Positions 48,842 to 61,100 of a stretch of 64,000 nucleotides of DNA are shown one piece after another. The translations under genes were made by a program, and so were the position numbers. Below the pieces are notes generated by a model. That model was given only the letters and a program-made list of their open reading frames with translations. It was not told where the DNA came from and did no database searches. The stretch lies in assembly GCF_008831285.2 (NCBI RefSeq), contig NC_045150.1, positions 8,754,001 through 8,818,000 on the forward strand. The letters are read 5' to 3'. This stretch comes from Nymphaea colorata. Taxonomy: Eukaryota > Streptophyta > Magnoliopsida > Nymphaeales > Nymphaeaceae. Within the stretch, counting starts at the first letter, position 1. Each line of letters starts with the position of its first letter.

Positions 48842-49571
48842 GAACTCTGGAGCTCTGCAGAGGCTACATACAGAACAGTTGCTGTACTTCAATGCACCCA
48901 CCTTTACTGCAAAATTGAAAAGTGCGACAAGAGGAATCCAACAAAAAGGAATGGTGAACAAATTTTTTCAACTTTTTTGGTGAAAAACTCTGTACAATCG
49001 TAAATGTAAAACTTTACTTAAATCCTTCTGTGGTTTCTCTCGTTTCTAACACATTTCCTGAAGTTCTTCTAGCAACTTGAGAAGGATGAGACCACTATTA
49101 GTGCAAGTATAGAACAAATTCTTTTATGGTAAAGCAGACTTCCAGTGGTGGACCTCTGGCTTCAGACTGAGATCGAATGTATATATATATATATATAAAT
49201 AAAATTGGGCTGTAGTAATTACATTCCGATTGGACTAAAATCTGTCATATTTTCTTTTAGACCAAAATTGGATCTGATTAAGACAATAAGTAATATTTGG
49301 ATTGTTATTCGGGCGTCGGATTCAGATTTGGATTAATTTATTGTCCAATTAGAAATTGAACCTGAATTTCTATGACAGATTCAATAAAGCTAATTCAAAA
49401 TTGGATTAATAGTCGGATAAAATCGTTTTCTGCATTGAAGTACAGTAACCCAATTTATCTTCAGTTAAGGATGTCGATAAATTGAACTTGGATCCAATAT
49501 CCAACTGAACTGCGAGGATGTCGATAAATCCTTGTGTGTTTTCTTATTCTTCTTCATCTTCTCTTGATATC

Positions 49572-49627
<56 letters not shown>

Positions 49628-50255
49628 CCTTCCTAACACACTGTTCATAACTTAACCACTAGGATTTGAAGATCCAATGGCTTGTAATCATCTTTGTGGC
49701 CTCACTAAAGCCTTGTAGAGTTAAAACAGCCTCCCAAGCCATGGCACCAAAGACTTGCATCATACTTAATAAATCAAACTTGGTTTTTGTGTTGTGAGTC
49801 AACATTATATATGTCCTTGTTCATAAAATTCTCAACTAATAAAGTCGCTGTGGTGTTGATTTGTGTAGGTGAAATCATAGTTACAAGAAGCAACAAAGTC
49901 GGTGGAAAAACTCATTTGAGGCCTTAGCAAAGAGTTCTCTGTAATGGACTCAAGAGCTTTGCATTTTCTAATTGAACAAAGTCTATCAATTTATACAGCA
50001 TTAACCAACTATGTGAAATGAAATTCTTTACTACTTGAAAGGCACTTTGAATTGTGTGCTAAAAATGGTCGAATCAAGTTTGTTCAAATTGTCCTCGTAT
50101 GATAGAAGGTCAACAAATGGATATGTCACCTTGATGGGATCCAACTTCATCCCAAGAAAACGTAAGAAATTAATAGCACAAAATGGCAATATAGATCCTC
50201 TTTTGAATTGCTGCAATATAAACAGCATTTAAATTAATGTGGATAAAAATAATTA
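48842..50255. other. Spacer between the two PNGase A-like genes, left part
   Basis: The first few hundred bases should carry the promoter of the left gene. Further on are (AT)n at 49173-49197, a long (GA)n at 49574-49624 and stretches with GGATGTCGATAAAT strings (49468 and 49516) belonging to the MITE family seen at 50257. No gene is seen. Confidence 0.5.
49574..49624. repeat. (GA)n microsatellite
   Basis: About 25 uninterrupted GA units. Confidence 0.95.
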
Positions 50256-50256
50256 G

Positions 50257-50685
50257 GGATGTCAATGGATTGGGTTTGAATCTAATATGCTCTTAGTGGT
50301 ATCCACCTTTTTGGATGTTCATATGCTCAGCAGATTTGAAAAAAAAAATTCATATTCGAATCTGAATCCAAAATCTGATTTTCTAATTCAAATCCAATCC
50401 CAACCCGATTTTTATATTCATAAATGAACCCAAATTTTGAACCAAATTAGACTAATTTTCAACATGTTATGGTCTTGGATTTTGGATATTTATTTATAAC
50501 TAAACCTGATTTGAATCTGATCACATATGTTTGTATATCTGGGTCCAAATCTGAATTTGATCGGGTATCATTTCTTAAATCTGAAGTGGGTCCTTGATCA
50601 GATATTAAACTTTTTTTTTCTTATATCTGATCTTTTCATATCGATTCGGTCAATATCCAATAATTCAAATCAGATATATTGACAT
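50257..50685. mobile_element. MITE with ATGTCAAT termini, about 430 bp
   Basis: The left end reads GGATGTCAATGGATTGGG followed by TTTGAATC. The right end, on the other strand, reads GTATGTCAATATATCTGA followed by TTTGAATT. This gives an inverted repeat of roughly 24 bp. The interior is full of AATCTGAAT/ATTCAGATT-type strings. Truncated relatives with the same left end occur near 49468 and 57533. No coding sequence. Confidence 0.55.
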
Positions 50686-52693
50686 ACTTAAAAATAATCA
50701 ATCTTAGTAAATTATCAGTTGAAGGAAATTTGAGCACACTAATATAACGGTGTGTTAATTTGGGGCGGGAGCCAAATATTTAATGAGAAAGTCCTCTATT
50801 GTATTGTGGGGGAATATTAGAAATAAATCTGAAGAAGATATCGATAATCATGATCAAAATGGACGTCAAAGGAATTCTATCAAAGATTACATAAGCAATG
50901 CTTGCAATCAAGAAAACGGTTATGGAGATGCTGCAACCTGCAAATCCCAAGTCATTCCTTATCTGATCCTGATATTCTGGAACTTAATTTGTATGAAAAT
51001 CTAGATACTGGGTGGCGTTCTCTTTTTAAAATATAGACAACTAAGTCACCGACTCTTGTATTTTACTGCCGCACTGGAATCCGCATCGAATCGGTTACCG
51101 GACATGGGTGCGGCTCCGACTCACACCCGAGCTCAATTATAATGTCATATTACTAAATTACTTATATAATATATGTTGTTTTGATACTCTTCTGCAATAC
51201 AATTATTCAAGTATGTTATATACATTACTAATTAAATTATAATAATATGCTTATTCTGTTATATATATAATAAATTAATAATAATAATAACAATAATAAA
51301 ATACCTTCGTCACACTATCGCACCTAAATTTTTTGGGATGTGCCGTTCCGACACCCGCACCCGCACGAGCATTGGCACCGGCACCCCGCACTATGGTGAC
51401 ATAGATAGACAACAGTGTGCTAATGTAGAAATTTTTTTTTTCGAACCACTGAATTTTGTTCATGATTTCCATTTTTCAGGGGGAATAGTATCGGCAGGAA
51501 TAGAAGCAAGAACATGTGTCTACACATATCTCGCCCCGGCCAGCTATGCTATGCTCATCATCTTAAATCGCAAACAAAGTCTTCAATTTAGGTTTAAATA
51601 TTGCTTTACATTCATGTGAGGATATTTTGCATTATGAGTCATGGATTCGGGCAGCTGAAATGTCCCATTTCAAAGTTTGGTTCTTAGTACCTTCAAATCT
51701 GATCATACATTGTTGTTAACAGGTCATTTGCGTTACTTTTCTACTGTCTTTTGATTTTTCTAAAACTTTACGAATTTTCCTCATTTACTTTTTCGATTCT
51801 TCACTCGTCATACTTCATCTTTAGATTATGTTCATCTTTCTCCTTCTTTTTACCGTTTTGATTCAGTTTATTATTACTAAATTATTTCTCTTACTACCTG
51901 ATAACGATTTTTTTCAGAGGTGTTTGTCTTCCATTGTTCTTCTGTATTTTTTTTAATAGAAAGGAATGCATTTTTTAGCCAATCTGGTTCACAAATAATT
52001 CTGATTCTATATCATGAAGCTTGTTTACTTGATTCTGATTTTTCATAATAATAAAGGGAAACATATATAATTTTATGTGAACTTGGTGAACTTATTTTAA
52101 CTGGGGAATAACAATTGCTATCGCTCACAAAATTAAACTGACCAGAGTTTGTACCGACGCACCAGCCCAAGCAAATATGCTGTCCCTGAAAACAACTGGA
52201 AACAAGTATTTACCTGGGAAGTTCAATAAAATTATAGACTATCTTTTGGCGCTCCGGATAGGCGAAGGTAACAGAGTCATCTCCTCAATGTCGATACGTG
52301 GATTGGGATTCAACGCGTCTAACAGTAACATGGGGGACAATTAATGGCTCTCCACGAGAAGACGAAGAAATATGTCAGAGGTTACAAAGACCTGTATCAG
52401 TAATCAGTAGTTACAAACAAAAAAAATTTTGGCTCCTAGATAAAAAATATTCACAAAAATTAGAGAATCACAGTTTTTCCGCCATTTCCTATTCCTTCCT
52501 GCGTAAGGACGATGAAGAATGAACAAAATGAACGTTTGACTCATCTTCCCTTCTCCCCAACCCTGAAACCGAGTCCCACACAGTACACACGCGGTCATAG
52601 TGCAGAACCCAAGACACCAACAAAGGCCCCTCTCTTCTATGAATCCCAATCTTACACCGGTAGGTAGCAGTCGGTAGTAGGAAGCCATCTGCT
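50686..52693. other. Spacer between the two PNGase A-like genes, right part
   Basis: This holds a short open frame at 50783-51004 of no known family, the inverted-repeat element at 51041-51404, and AT-rich DNA up to the promoter of the right-hand gene. I could not place a convincing TATA box. Confidence 0.5.
51041..51404. mobile_element. Inverted-repeat DNA transposon (MITE) with intact target duplication
   Basis: The ends are CTAAGTCACC (left) and, on the other strand, CTATGTCACC (right). The element is flanked by a perfect ATAGACAA duplication (51033-51040 and 51405-51412). The match extends to nine bases if the following C is counted. Eight bases would suggest hAT, nine a Mutator-like element. 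GC-rich arms (CACCCGCACCCGCAC, GGCACCGGCACC) enclose an AT-rich core with (AAT)n. No coding sequence. Confidence 0.7.
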
Positions 52694-54505
52694 ATGGCTG
52701 CCCTCTGCATCATCTTCACCACCATCCTTTTCCATCTATCGTCTTCTCGTGCAACAGCGCACCCGCTGAAAACCAGGCTGTTCACAAACCTCATTGAGCC
52801 ACCTACCTCCCCGACTGTTTTCTTCGAGGTCACAAGACCCATCCAAACCCCCAAAGAGCCCCCCTGTTCATCCCTCGTCCTCCAGCATGATTTTGGCTAC
52901 ACTTATGGCCTCCCACCTGTGACTGTCCCCTACACCCCTCCAACCCACTGCCCATCTCTCGACTGGTCCATGGTGGTGCTTGAATGGTCCGCAGCATGCA
53001 AGGGGACTCAATATGACAGGATCTTCGGGGTATGGCTCAGTGGAGTGGAGATTCTAAGGAGCTGCACTGCTGAGCCGAGAGCCAGTGGCATCTATTGGAA
53101 GGTGGAGAAGGACATAACGAGGTTCTCTTCCCTACTCAAGCAGAATCAGACCCTCTCTGTCTATCTCGGGAATCTTATCACTAGCGTCTATACTGGAGTT
53201 TACCATGTCAATCTCACTTTTCATTTCTATCCCAAACAAGATGGTACGAAACAGATGGGTTTGGCTTCAAAACTCGATTCTCCTGCTGATTTGATCCTGC
53301 CCATTTCAAGAACTCCTCCTTTGAATGATGGGTATTGGTTCTTGATAGAGAACTCAACTGATGTGGAGCAGAAACAGTTCAGTCTACCCCGGAATGTATA
53401 CAGGGCGGTGCTTGAGTTGTATGTTTCTTTCCACTCTGACGATGAATTTTGGTATGCAAATCCGCCGAATGAATACGTCGAGGCCAACAATTTGACTGAC
53501 ACTCCTGGTAATGGAGCTTTCAGGGAGGTGGTAGTGAGGTTGGATGAGAGGGTAGTGGGTGCAGTGTGTCCTTTTACTGTTATCTACACCGGTGGGATTA
53601 ATCCTCTTCTTTGGAGGCCGATTACGGGAATCGGTTCCTTTGATCTCCCTTCTTATGATATAGAGATCACACCATTCTTGGGGGAGATTCTCGACAAGAA
53701 AAACCACACCATCAAGTTTAGTGTTACTGATGCACTGGATGTATGGTACGTCGATGCAAATTTGCATCTTTGGCTAGATGGAAGAAAGAAGAAAACAAAG
53801 GGTAAGTTGGTGATGTATGACGCCCCACCTTCACAGGTCAATGTGCTGTCTAAATTCAAGGGTTTAGATGGCGTTTTCAACACGAGTGGTCACCGGCACA
53901 TATCGGCCACAGGGTGGGTGAAGTCATCTCATGGCAAGGTCACCACTCACACTGTTCAAAGATTTGGATATAGAAATTGGATGAAGTTTGGGAACGATGG
54001 CAATGCACAGACAGTGAATCAGACAATCCATTCCAACTATGGCGTTTACTTCACACTCCCTTCTTCTAATGTCTATTCGATTCAGTTGATCCGAACATTT
54101 CCTCTGTACCTCTATACTGCTGCTGTGGACCAGACAAATACAAGTTACAAAGATGTGACTGATGTGTTTCTGGGATTCGATGAGTATTCATTCAGGGGTG
54201 AACGGTTTGGTTTCTCATTCAGTTCACTTAGAAATTCACAGGCAGCCCGGGGCTACATGGTTGTCAAAGGGAGTTCAGTAACCAGTGGATTGGGAAGTAC
54301 TGGGGAGGTATACAGGTATGAGAGCACTGAAGGATGCTACTTTAGAAACGTGAGTAGCAGTAACTACACTATCCTCCATGACTACTCGAGCTATCTTTGC
54401 AGCAAAAGATCGCCATTAGGTGCAGAGAATGTATTTGACGGTTCGTCACATTTTCCCTTTAGGAGGGCCTCTTTGGCTTCATACAGACAGCCTGAAAATG
54501 GTTGA
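52694..54505 (+). CDS. Peptide-N4-(N-acetyl-beta-glucosaminyl)asparagine amidase A-like protein, intact
   Basis: This is a single-exon gene of 603 residues. An N-terminal signal peptide (MAALCIIFTTILFHLSSS, about residues 1-22) sends it to the secretory path. The body matches plant PNGase A: FFEVTRPIQTP, LQHDFGYTYGLPPVTV, DRIFGVWLSGVEILRSCTAE, GIYWKVEKDITRFSSLL, HVNLTFHFYP, YRAVLELYVSFHSDDEFWY and CPFTVIYTGGINPLLWRPI. The family releases N-glycans from glycopeptides in an acidic, secretory or vacuolar setting. Many N-x-S/T sequons (NQT, NLT, NHT, NTS, NVS, NYT) suggest it is itself glycosylated. The start is fixed by the signal peptide and matches the start of the damaged paralogue at 47125-48841, which faces the other way 3.85 kb upstream. 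The C-terminus extends about 30 residues past the point where the paralogue ends. Confidence 0.92.
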   Translation: MAALCIIFTTILFHLSSSRATAHPLKTRLFTNLIEPPTSPTVFFEVTRPIQTPKEPPCSSLVLQHDFGYTYGLPPVTVPYTPPTHCPSLDWSMVVLEWSAACKGTQYDRIFGVWLSGVEILRSCTAEPRASGIYWKVEKDITRFSSLLKQNQTLSVYLGNLITSVYTGVYHVNLTFHFYPKQDGTKQMGLASKLDSPADLILPISRTPPLNDGYWFLIENSTDVEQKQFSLPRNVYRAVLELYVSFHSDDEFWYANPPNEYVEANNLTDTPGNGAFREVVVRLDERVVGAVCPFTVIYTGGINPLLWRPITGIGSFDLPSYDIEITPFLGEILDKKNHTIKFSVTDALDVWYVDANLHLWLDGRKKKTKGKLVMYDAPPSQVNVLSKFKGLDGVFNTSGHRHISATGWVKSSHGKVTTHTVQRFGYRNWMKFGNDGNAQTVNQTIHSNYGVYFTLPSSNVYSIQLIRTFPLYLYTAAVDQTNTSYKDVTDVFLGFDEYSFRGERFGFSFSSLRNSQAARGYMVVKGSSVTSGLGSTGEVYRYESTEGCYFRNVSSSNYTILHDYSSYLCSKRSPLGAENVFDGSSHFPFRRASLASYRQPENG

Positions 54506-57500
54506 ATATAGTTGTTTGTCAGGCATGTTGGTTTGTCCTTCAATATTCGTCTTGCATTGTAGTAACTGCTTATAAAGCTGTCTGAGATGTTCTGAATGTT
54601 CTGCTACATCAGTGTACTGAATAATATAACCTTCTAATCCAGGAGCGTCTCTCATAGAGTCTTTTTATTCAATTATGTGAATGCATGCTCCTTCTGTCAA
54701 TGGTCGCTATTTGTATGCTCCATCTATGTTGCCTACCTCAACTGCATGTTTGTGTACTGCCTGCAAAACTAATTACAGTATGTGTAAGGGAAAATACATG
54801 TGGATTTCCAAACATGTGTCTGTTAATGGGGAACCCAGACAGCAGATAGTAGTATTCTAGCATGATTCTAGTGAGTCTTTTGTTATTGATGTCTTATGCT
54901 AAATAAAGCCCCTCTATCATCAACCATGCCTCTTCATTGTCTGGAACTGAAAACTTTTTGTAAGTTCTCCCTCCTAAATTTAGACTCTATGCACCTCAAT
55001 CTTGACCCTGCCTGCTTCAGCGGGGAAAGCTTTCTTATATTTTTCTGGAAGCCAGTGGGAATTGTAACAAATGGACTAAAGAATTGGAGGTTATGGTTGT
55101 GTTTTTGTTGTGGATCTGATGCCGTTGCTTTTTCTGAGTTCTTCCAACCGATGAGCTGTCTTCACTTCCTGGTGGACATATTGCTAACTGAAAGAAGCCC
55201 ATGACAGAGCAGCTCACTTTTCTTGTATTTTTTTCTTCAGATTGTTAAGGAATTTGTGCAGTTTAAATCTCCTTCCAAAGTTTTAACTACTTATTATAAG
55301 CTACACTCTAGTTCCGATACACGATTCATTGTCCATATTAAACTTTTATTTGCTCATTGTTTGGCAGTTTTCCTCCTAGTCATGTTATTGTTTAATTTCT
55401 GAAAGCAGCTCCTTTATGCAATTGCTGGATAAAAATAAGCTTTGATTTCACCCAGGGGTTTGGCTTAGTAAGGTGAAAGTGGGCCGCTATGCAGGTGGTC
55501 GTGACTTATGATCACCCTGGTGTCACCTCTCAGTGTCTCCCAATTTTTCAAGTCCACATGCTATGGACATGAGGTGATGATGAATTTTATATCTTGTTCA
55601 TTTCCATCTTTATTTTTGGCAAATGATAATACGGTAAGGATATGATGAACTTCTGTGTTTGGAAATCAATTGAACTCTCCTGAGGAAATTGCGTAGTAGA
55701 TTTGGCTATCAAATATGAAAAAGAAAACGTAAAACAGTATAATATTTCTTTGAGTAAGAAATGAAACCAAATGACTGAGAGATGAGGTCCATGCATGCGC
55801 CTATTTATGTCATTGGCTGCCATGGCTTAAGCTCTGGCCTGTGGTTATAGTTATGCAACATGTCGTGACTAGTCTGCTGTGCTGATCTTTGCCTGGTCAA
55901 TCTTTGTTAAGAACACTTGGTATCTGCTCTTCGATCAGTTCCAACAGATTTCGTGATTTTGAAGATTTGGTGAAATGTTGTCCTGACTGGTAGCGAAATG
56001 TTGCTTTTGGTGAACCCACAGTACCTCCAATAAACCAACCCAAAGAGCAGCATACGCATCCTGTGATTAAATGAAAAGGTGAAATATCTTACCTTTTGAC
56101 AGGGACACCAGTGTGCTAAATGGAGTTGACGAAGTTAAGTTGTCGTTATAAAACATGCTAATGGTGATTTCTCTCTCTCTCTCTCTCTATTTTCTCAAGA
56201 TTGCAGGACTACCGTGGGGCACACAGAACAAAAGCTATTTATGATCTTCTTTGATCAGATACGAAACAATGCACGCATTCAATTTGTATGATGTCCATTT
56301 TCTCATTTTTGTCCTTTTTTTCTCATTTTTTTCTCAAGATTTCTGGACTACCGTCTTTTTTCCATCAACAAAGCCAACTTTTCAATGAAGGCCGATCCCA
56401 ACCACCTACCTCGAGAAGCATAATGTAGCTAGTCAGACTGGAGAATAGTAAATCATCAGTTTGATTCTTGTGAGCATTATTCTCTTAAAGTGTAACCTTG
56501 ACTCAAATCCGCTCTTTAAAGCTCTACTCAGACTCGAGTTGGCTTTACTACACAATGAATATTGAATTATAATGAGAAAATAATTAAATGAGTAGCAACT
56601 AAACAAGTTAAAATAAACAAAACATGCTTAACATAAACAAATTAAACGAGTCGAGTTCGAGCTTGCCGTTGTATCGTCGAGTTGAGCTCAAGTTAACCCA
56701 ACTCAAGCTCAACTCGACTCGTGTGCAGACCCACTTCCGTGTCCCTTACCAATTAGAGTTAACGTCTTTAGCAGCCATTAAATCTTACTCAACTAACTAC
56801 ATGAAATTCAGTAAGTTTCCTTGATGTGAGGTAGGAGACGTCGCCTAACCACAATGTGAACATTCCTTTTCTATGTCCTGGATATTAAATTCCGAACCCT
56901 TCAAAGAAGCTCTGAACAATTATTTTCGTGATTGATATCAACAGTGAATCATTTGCAAAATCATGTAGAAAATTTGGTTGTATTCTTAGTACAAGAAAAT
57001 GAAAAATGTAAAGAGTATAACCTTTTCACAACCTAAAAGACTTGAGAATTCATGTCTGCCTGCCTTGCTTCGGGGCAGCAAGTTGTATATTTATGTTCCC
57101 ACGACCGATTTGAACTCGTTCTATGGTTTCTCCTTTGTCTTTTAAGGGGACGTTCTATATACTCAGAATCATGAAATTTTAGAATCAAAATGATCACTTT
57201 TTAAGAAATTGGAATTGTTAAACAAATGGGGTATTTTGTTTCCAAAATTAAGAAACTAAAATCTGGAATTTTGATTCCATTCCAATTTGAGGAGGAATTA
57301 AGATTTTAGAATTTTCGTTCTTGAATCAAAAATTCAAAACCATAAAACGCCTGCTTTGATGGCAGAAAAACTAAGCCGAAGGCACTTTGATCTCCAAGGA
57401 CCTTCTTCCAGGTCAGGTTTGAGCCTGATAAGAAGCTACAATGAAGGTTGAACCCCTGACCGGCCACTTAATGGTTAGGACTCCCCAAATCGCGTACTAT

Positions 57501-58191
57501 GTACCGATCGTATTAGCCCGCCCTATAAATATGGATGTCAACGGATTGGATTCGAATTAGATGTTCTCTTAACCATAGCTGCATTTAGAATATTCACATA
57601 TTCGGATACAAATGTTTCACAACTTTTTTCTCTCCATGTACTTACAAGGGGCTGATTCAGAGGGGAATCACATCTGGCAGTTGCCTACACAGTCTCACAA
57701 AATGTTTATTTACATATTAATTGGCCTCAACGATTTTGTTTACTTCTATATTAGTGCCTTCAATCTTTCACCTATTTATATATGGTGCCCCCCAATTATT
57801 CTACTACGTATTTGAGGGAAAAGATTTTTTAGTCTAAACCGCTTGAACTCCTTTGTTAAATTCACTAGTTGGAGGATGCTCATTGGACGAGTTTACCAGA
57901 TGAATCAAGATCCATTCGAATGGATATGAAAATTAAGAAAATCGGATATGATAACTAATCAGACTTTTGTGCCCCAGAACCGAAAAAATAACACGTTTAC
58001 TCAATAGTATACGTCCAACTACAAGCTTGTTTTTATTTGGTTCTCTTACTTTAGTGGAATTCGATTGAGTTCAGACGGGCAGCTTCATATCTGACATTCT
58101 TAGAGAAAGCAAAGTACATACATATTTCATTTGAATAGGAAGTGGCAATCACAGGGACTGAAGGACAGAACCTAAAGCCATTCCCTGCTGC
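54506..58191. other. Intergenic between the PNGase A-like and cysteine protease genes
   Basis: The 3' UTR of the upstream gene probably ends within the first few hundred bases, and an AATAAT at about 54621 is a possible polyadenylation signal. Later features are a short (TC)n at about 56170-56187, a TCGAGCTC-rich repeat at about 56490-56740, and a truncated ATGTCAAC-ended MITE start near 57533. No gene is supported. Confidence 0.5.
56490..56740. repeat. GAGCTCGA-rich dispersed repeat
   Basis: The segment contains ACTCGAGTTGG, CGAGTCGAGTTCGAGCTTGC, TTGAGCTCAAG and the right end AACTCGACTCGTGTGCAGAC. The element in intron 1 of the cysteine protease gene (60860-61120) has the same vocabulary and a similar right end (AACTCGTGTTCACCCCC). 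Confidence 0.5.
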
Positions 58192-61100
58192 CTACACAGC
58201 AGCTCTTGCTCTGCCTCGGCCGCGCCGGACAAGCTCAAGCGGCTTGTTTGCTTCCTTCTTCTTAGCTGCATAGTTGGTCCAAGGGAACCTGCGCTTGGCT
58301 GGCCTGTGCTTCTTCAGTATCGCACCATAGGAGTCACCAGTGGCCTGCACAACAAGGTAGTTAGAGTACCCAACATAGTTAAAGTTCAAAGTTTTAAAAT
58401 AAATTCCTAATGCATTATGTGTGAGTAAAGCTGGCTCAGAACAGCTAAAAATTACATCTTGAATTCGAATTAGGTGATCGACATCTGTTTGTCAACCCAA
58501 ATTCCAACCAAATGCACATTGTCTGGCTTCTAGTTGGTAAGATTTCTTAGAGACTATGATCTACCTAGTTCATTCTCATGGGAGGTGAACCCAACTGCAA
58601 AATTCTAGGAAGGAATGCACCTGGTTTTTTCAACTCTGAAATGTTCCATGGACTTGCTGAGATTTTTCAGATCATCCCTACTAAATAAGTGGAAACATTC
58701 TCTGCAAAACATAGGCCTATTCACCCCCATGGTTCAAAGGGCACCAGTTGGGCTAGTGAACTCCAGGACATTATTGACTTAAACATAAGCCTTTACCTGG
58801 AAACACAGTCCCTCCTCAACATCACAGATGGGGTAGCCTTCAGGGCAGCAGTACATGGAGTCTACACAGCAAACTCCATTTTCATATGGGCAGCAGCCAT
58901 AGACTGCACAGACACTAGCAACCTCAGATATGCAGCAACAGGTCTCATCAGAATCACAGTATGATCCATCCGAACACTGTAGCGGCGAAGGCGGTGGTGG
59001 AGGTGGTGGTGGTGGTGCAGAAGGTGATGGGTAAGGACTTGGAGATGTTGATCCTACTTTGGTGGGGTAGGAAGCCATGGCATTGATGGCGCATAGACCA
59101 TATGGCAAACCAGTGTTCCTCTTCATGTAGACATAGCCATCGATGCCCCAGCTTACTCCCCATGAGTTCTTCACAATCCAATAGTCCTCGTCATCTTGGG
59201 ATCCATAGCCTACTATGAGAACAGCGTGATCAATATCATCAGGATTATCTGAGCAGTCACCATCATAGATCCCCTGCAACCATAAGCATTCTTATGTTAA
59301 CATCGTAATCCATCATTAGCTAAGCAAGCCAGTCATTCATTATTCACAAGTGATCAGTTCAAGGATGAAGATGTCTATGAACTTTAGGTGAGTCCAACAC
59401 CTTCAAGTTCAAACAAACACGTGCATTCTTCTGTTCTGTAAAAAATTCGTTCTTTGGAGTGATATATCACTGTACATAAGTGGGATTCCCGAGGATGCAT
59501 CATTGGAAGATAATTTGGCATAAGATAATAATTGGGTAAATTGTGAAACATACTGAACATCAGCTGAAATAGGACTAATATGTAACAACGATGCATGACA
59601 TGATTAAGGCTATGATGTCTGTGAAGTTGATCAAGTAACGTTTGATAAGACATTTCTTCAGTTCAAGGGCCACCAACTACACACACTAAAATGAAATTTA
59701 AATGGCAAAACTTGGCAGCCAATGTCTAACGAGAGTCTGAAAATTTTGACATATCTATAATGCTTTTGTTGTGAAAATATCATATGAAACAAGATTAGAA
59801 ATCATGCAGAGAAAAATAAGTAGAGAAGATGAATGAAATTATTCAATAAAGCAGACAGGAAACATGATGCTTAAATGTTCAGACATGAATGAAATTATTT
59901 TGTAAAGAATCTCTACATGCATCTGTTGATCTATCTGAAGGGCACCATGAAACCGATTTCCTTACCCCAGTATAAAGCTGAAAATCAATAGCTGAGCCAT
60001 CGATTCCAACACTGACAGGTTGACTAACAGCAGCATAAAGCAGGTCTGTCTCATTCTCAGCAACATCTTCATAGTCATCAATGGTAACAACTTTTGTGTC
60101 TTCCTGTCACATTTTTTTTCCCAATACAGCAAGTAAGGAAACCCAACAAAAAAAGAGGAAAAGAAAATATATCTTCACTGAAAATGATTTTTTAGAATCA
60201 ATTCCATAAAGCAGAGTTCCCTTCTATTTTTTGTTATGTATAAGACGTCACTGAGTACTATACACTGGAATGCGCATTTTTTATACTTGGCGCATGTTCT
60301 TGCTTCATGTTCTTCTTGAAAGCCAATGAATTGTAATGTCCAATGGAGTTCTAAGATTATAACCGCCATGGACAATTTATCTGTTGATTCAGCCTCAAGA
60401 AACTGGATATTCTCAAGAGTTTCTACGAAGGTGTTTTGTTTACCTTAGTAACATTGCACACACCATCTTGCCCAAGATAGCTAGTGTAGCTGTAATCGGC
60501 CTCGGTGTCGATGCCGCCGTTCTGGATGACCCATTCGAAGGCATAATCCATGTATCCTCCATCACAACCGTAGTTCGTCGTGTCGCAATCGATGAGCTCC
60601 TGCTCAGAAAGGCTGATCAAATCTCCCGTAGTAATGGCGTTGATGCTTTCTATGGCTCCAGTTGAAGAAAATGCCCAACAACTTCCTGCTCAAAGGCAAA
60701 CTTAGTTTAATGTCATCTCTACCAAGGGAAAATGCTAACCTTCTGTTTTTTCCCGAGAAGGGGAAGTAGCTAATAAAAAAAATAATAATAATAATAATAA
60801 TAATGTTGTACAAATAAATGTGACTTTCAGAGATCGGACATCGGACCCTCTGTAAAAGCTTGAGCTCGGCTCGTGAACTAATACGAATTCGAAAATGATG
60901 TGTAGTGATTTTTTAAATATTTGACTCATCTTTTAATTAAAAAATTGGTATATTATTCATTTATGGCAAAATAATAGTTCATATATTGAAACGAGTTTGT
61001 CTAGTCTTAATCGAGTCGAGCTCGAACTCAACATACTGAATCATGCTCAAGCTGCTTCTATTGAGTTATTATCGAGCTCTAGCTTACTGAACGTTCAACT

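Noticed and set aside
48842-48961. Upstream in-frame start of the left PNGase A-like gene at 48961
   Set aside because: The extra 40 residues do not match the paralogue. The ATG at 48841 gives a signal peptide aligned with the intact copy.
50783-51004. 73-codon plus-strand frame with polar composition
   Set aside because: It lies between two miniature transposons with no partner exons, and I recognise no homologous family.
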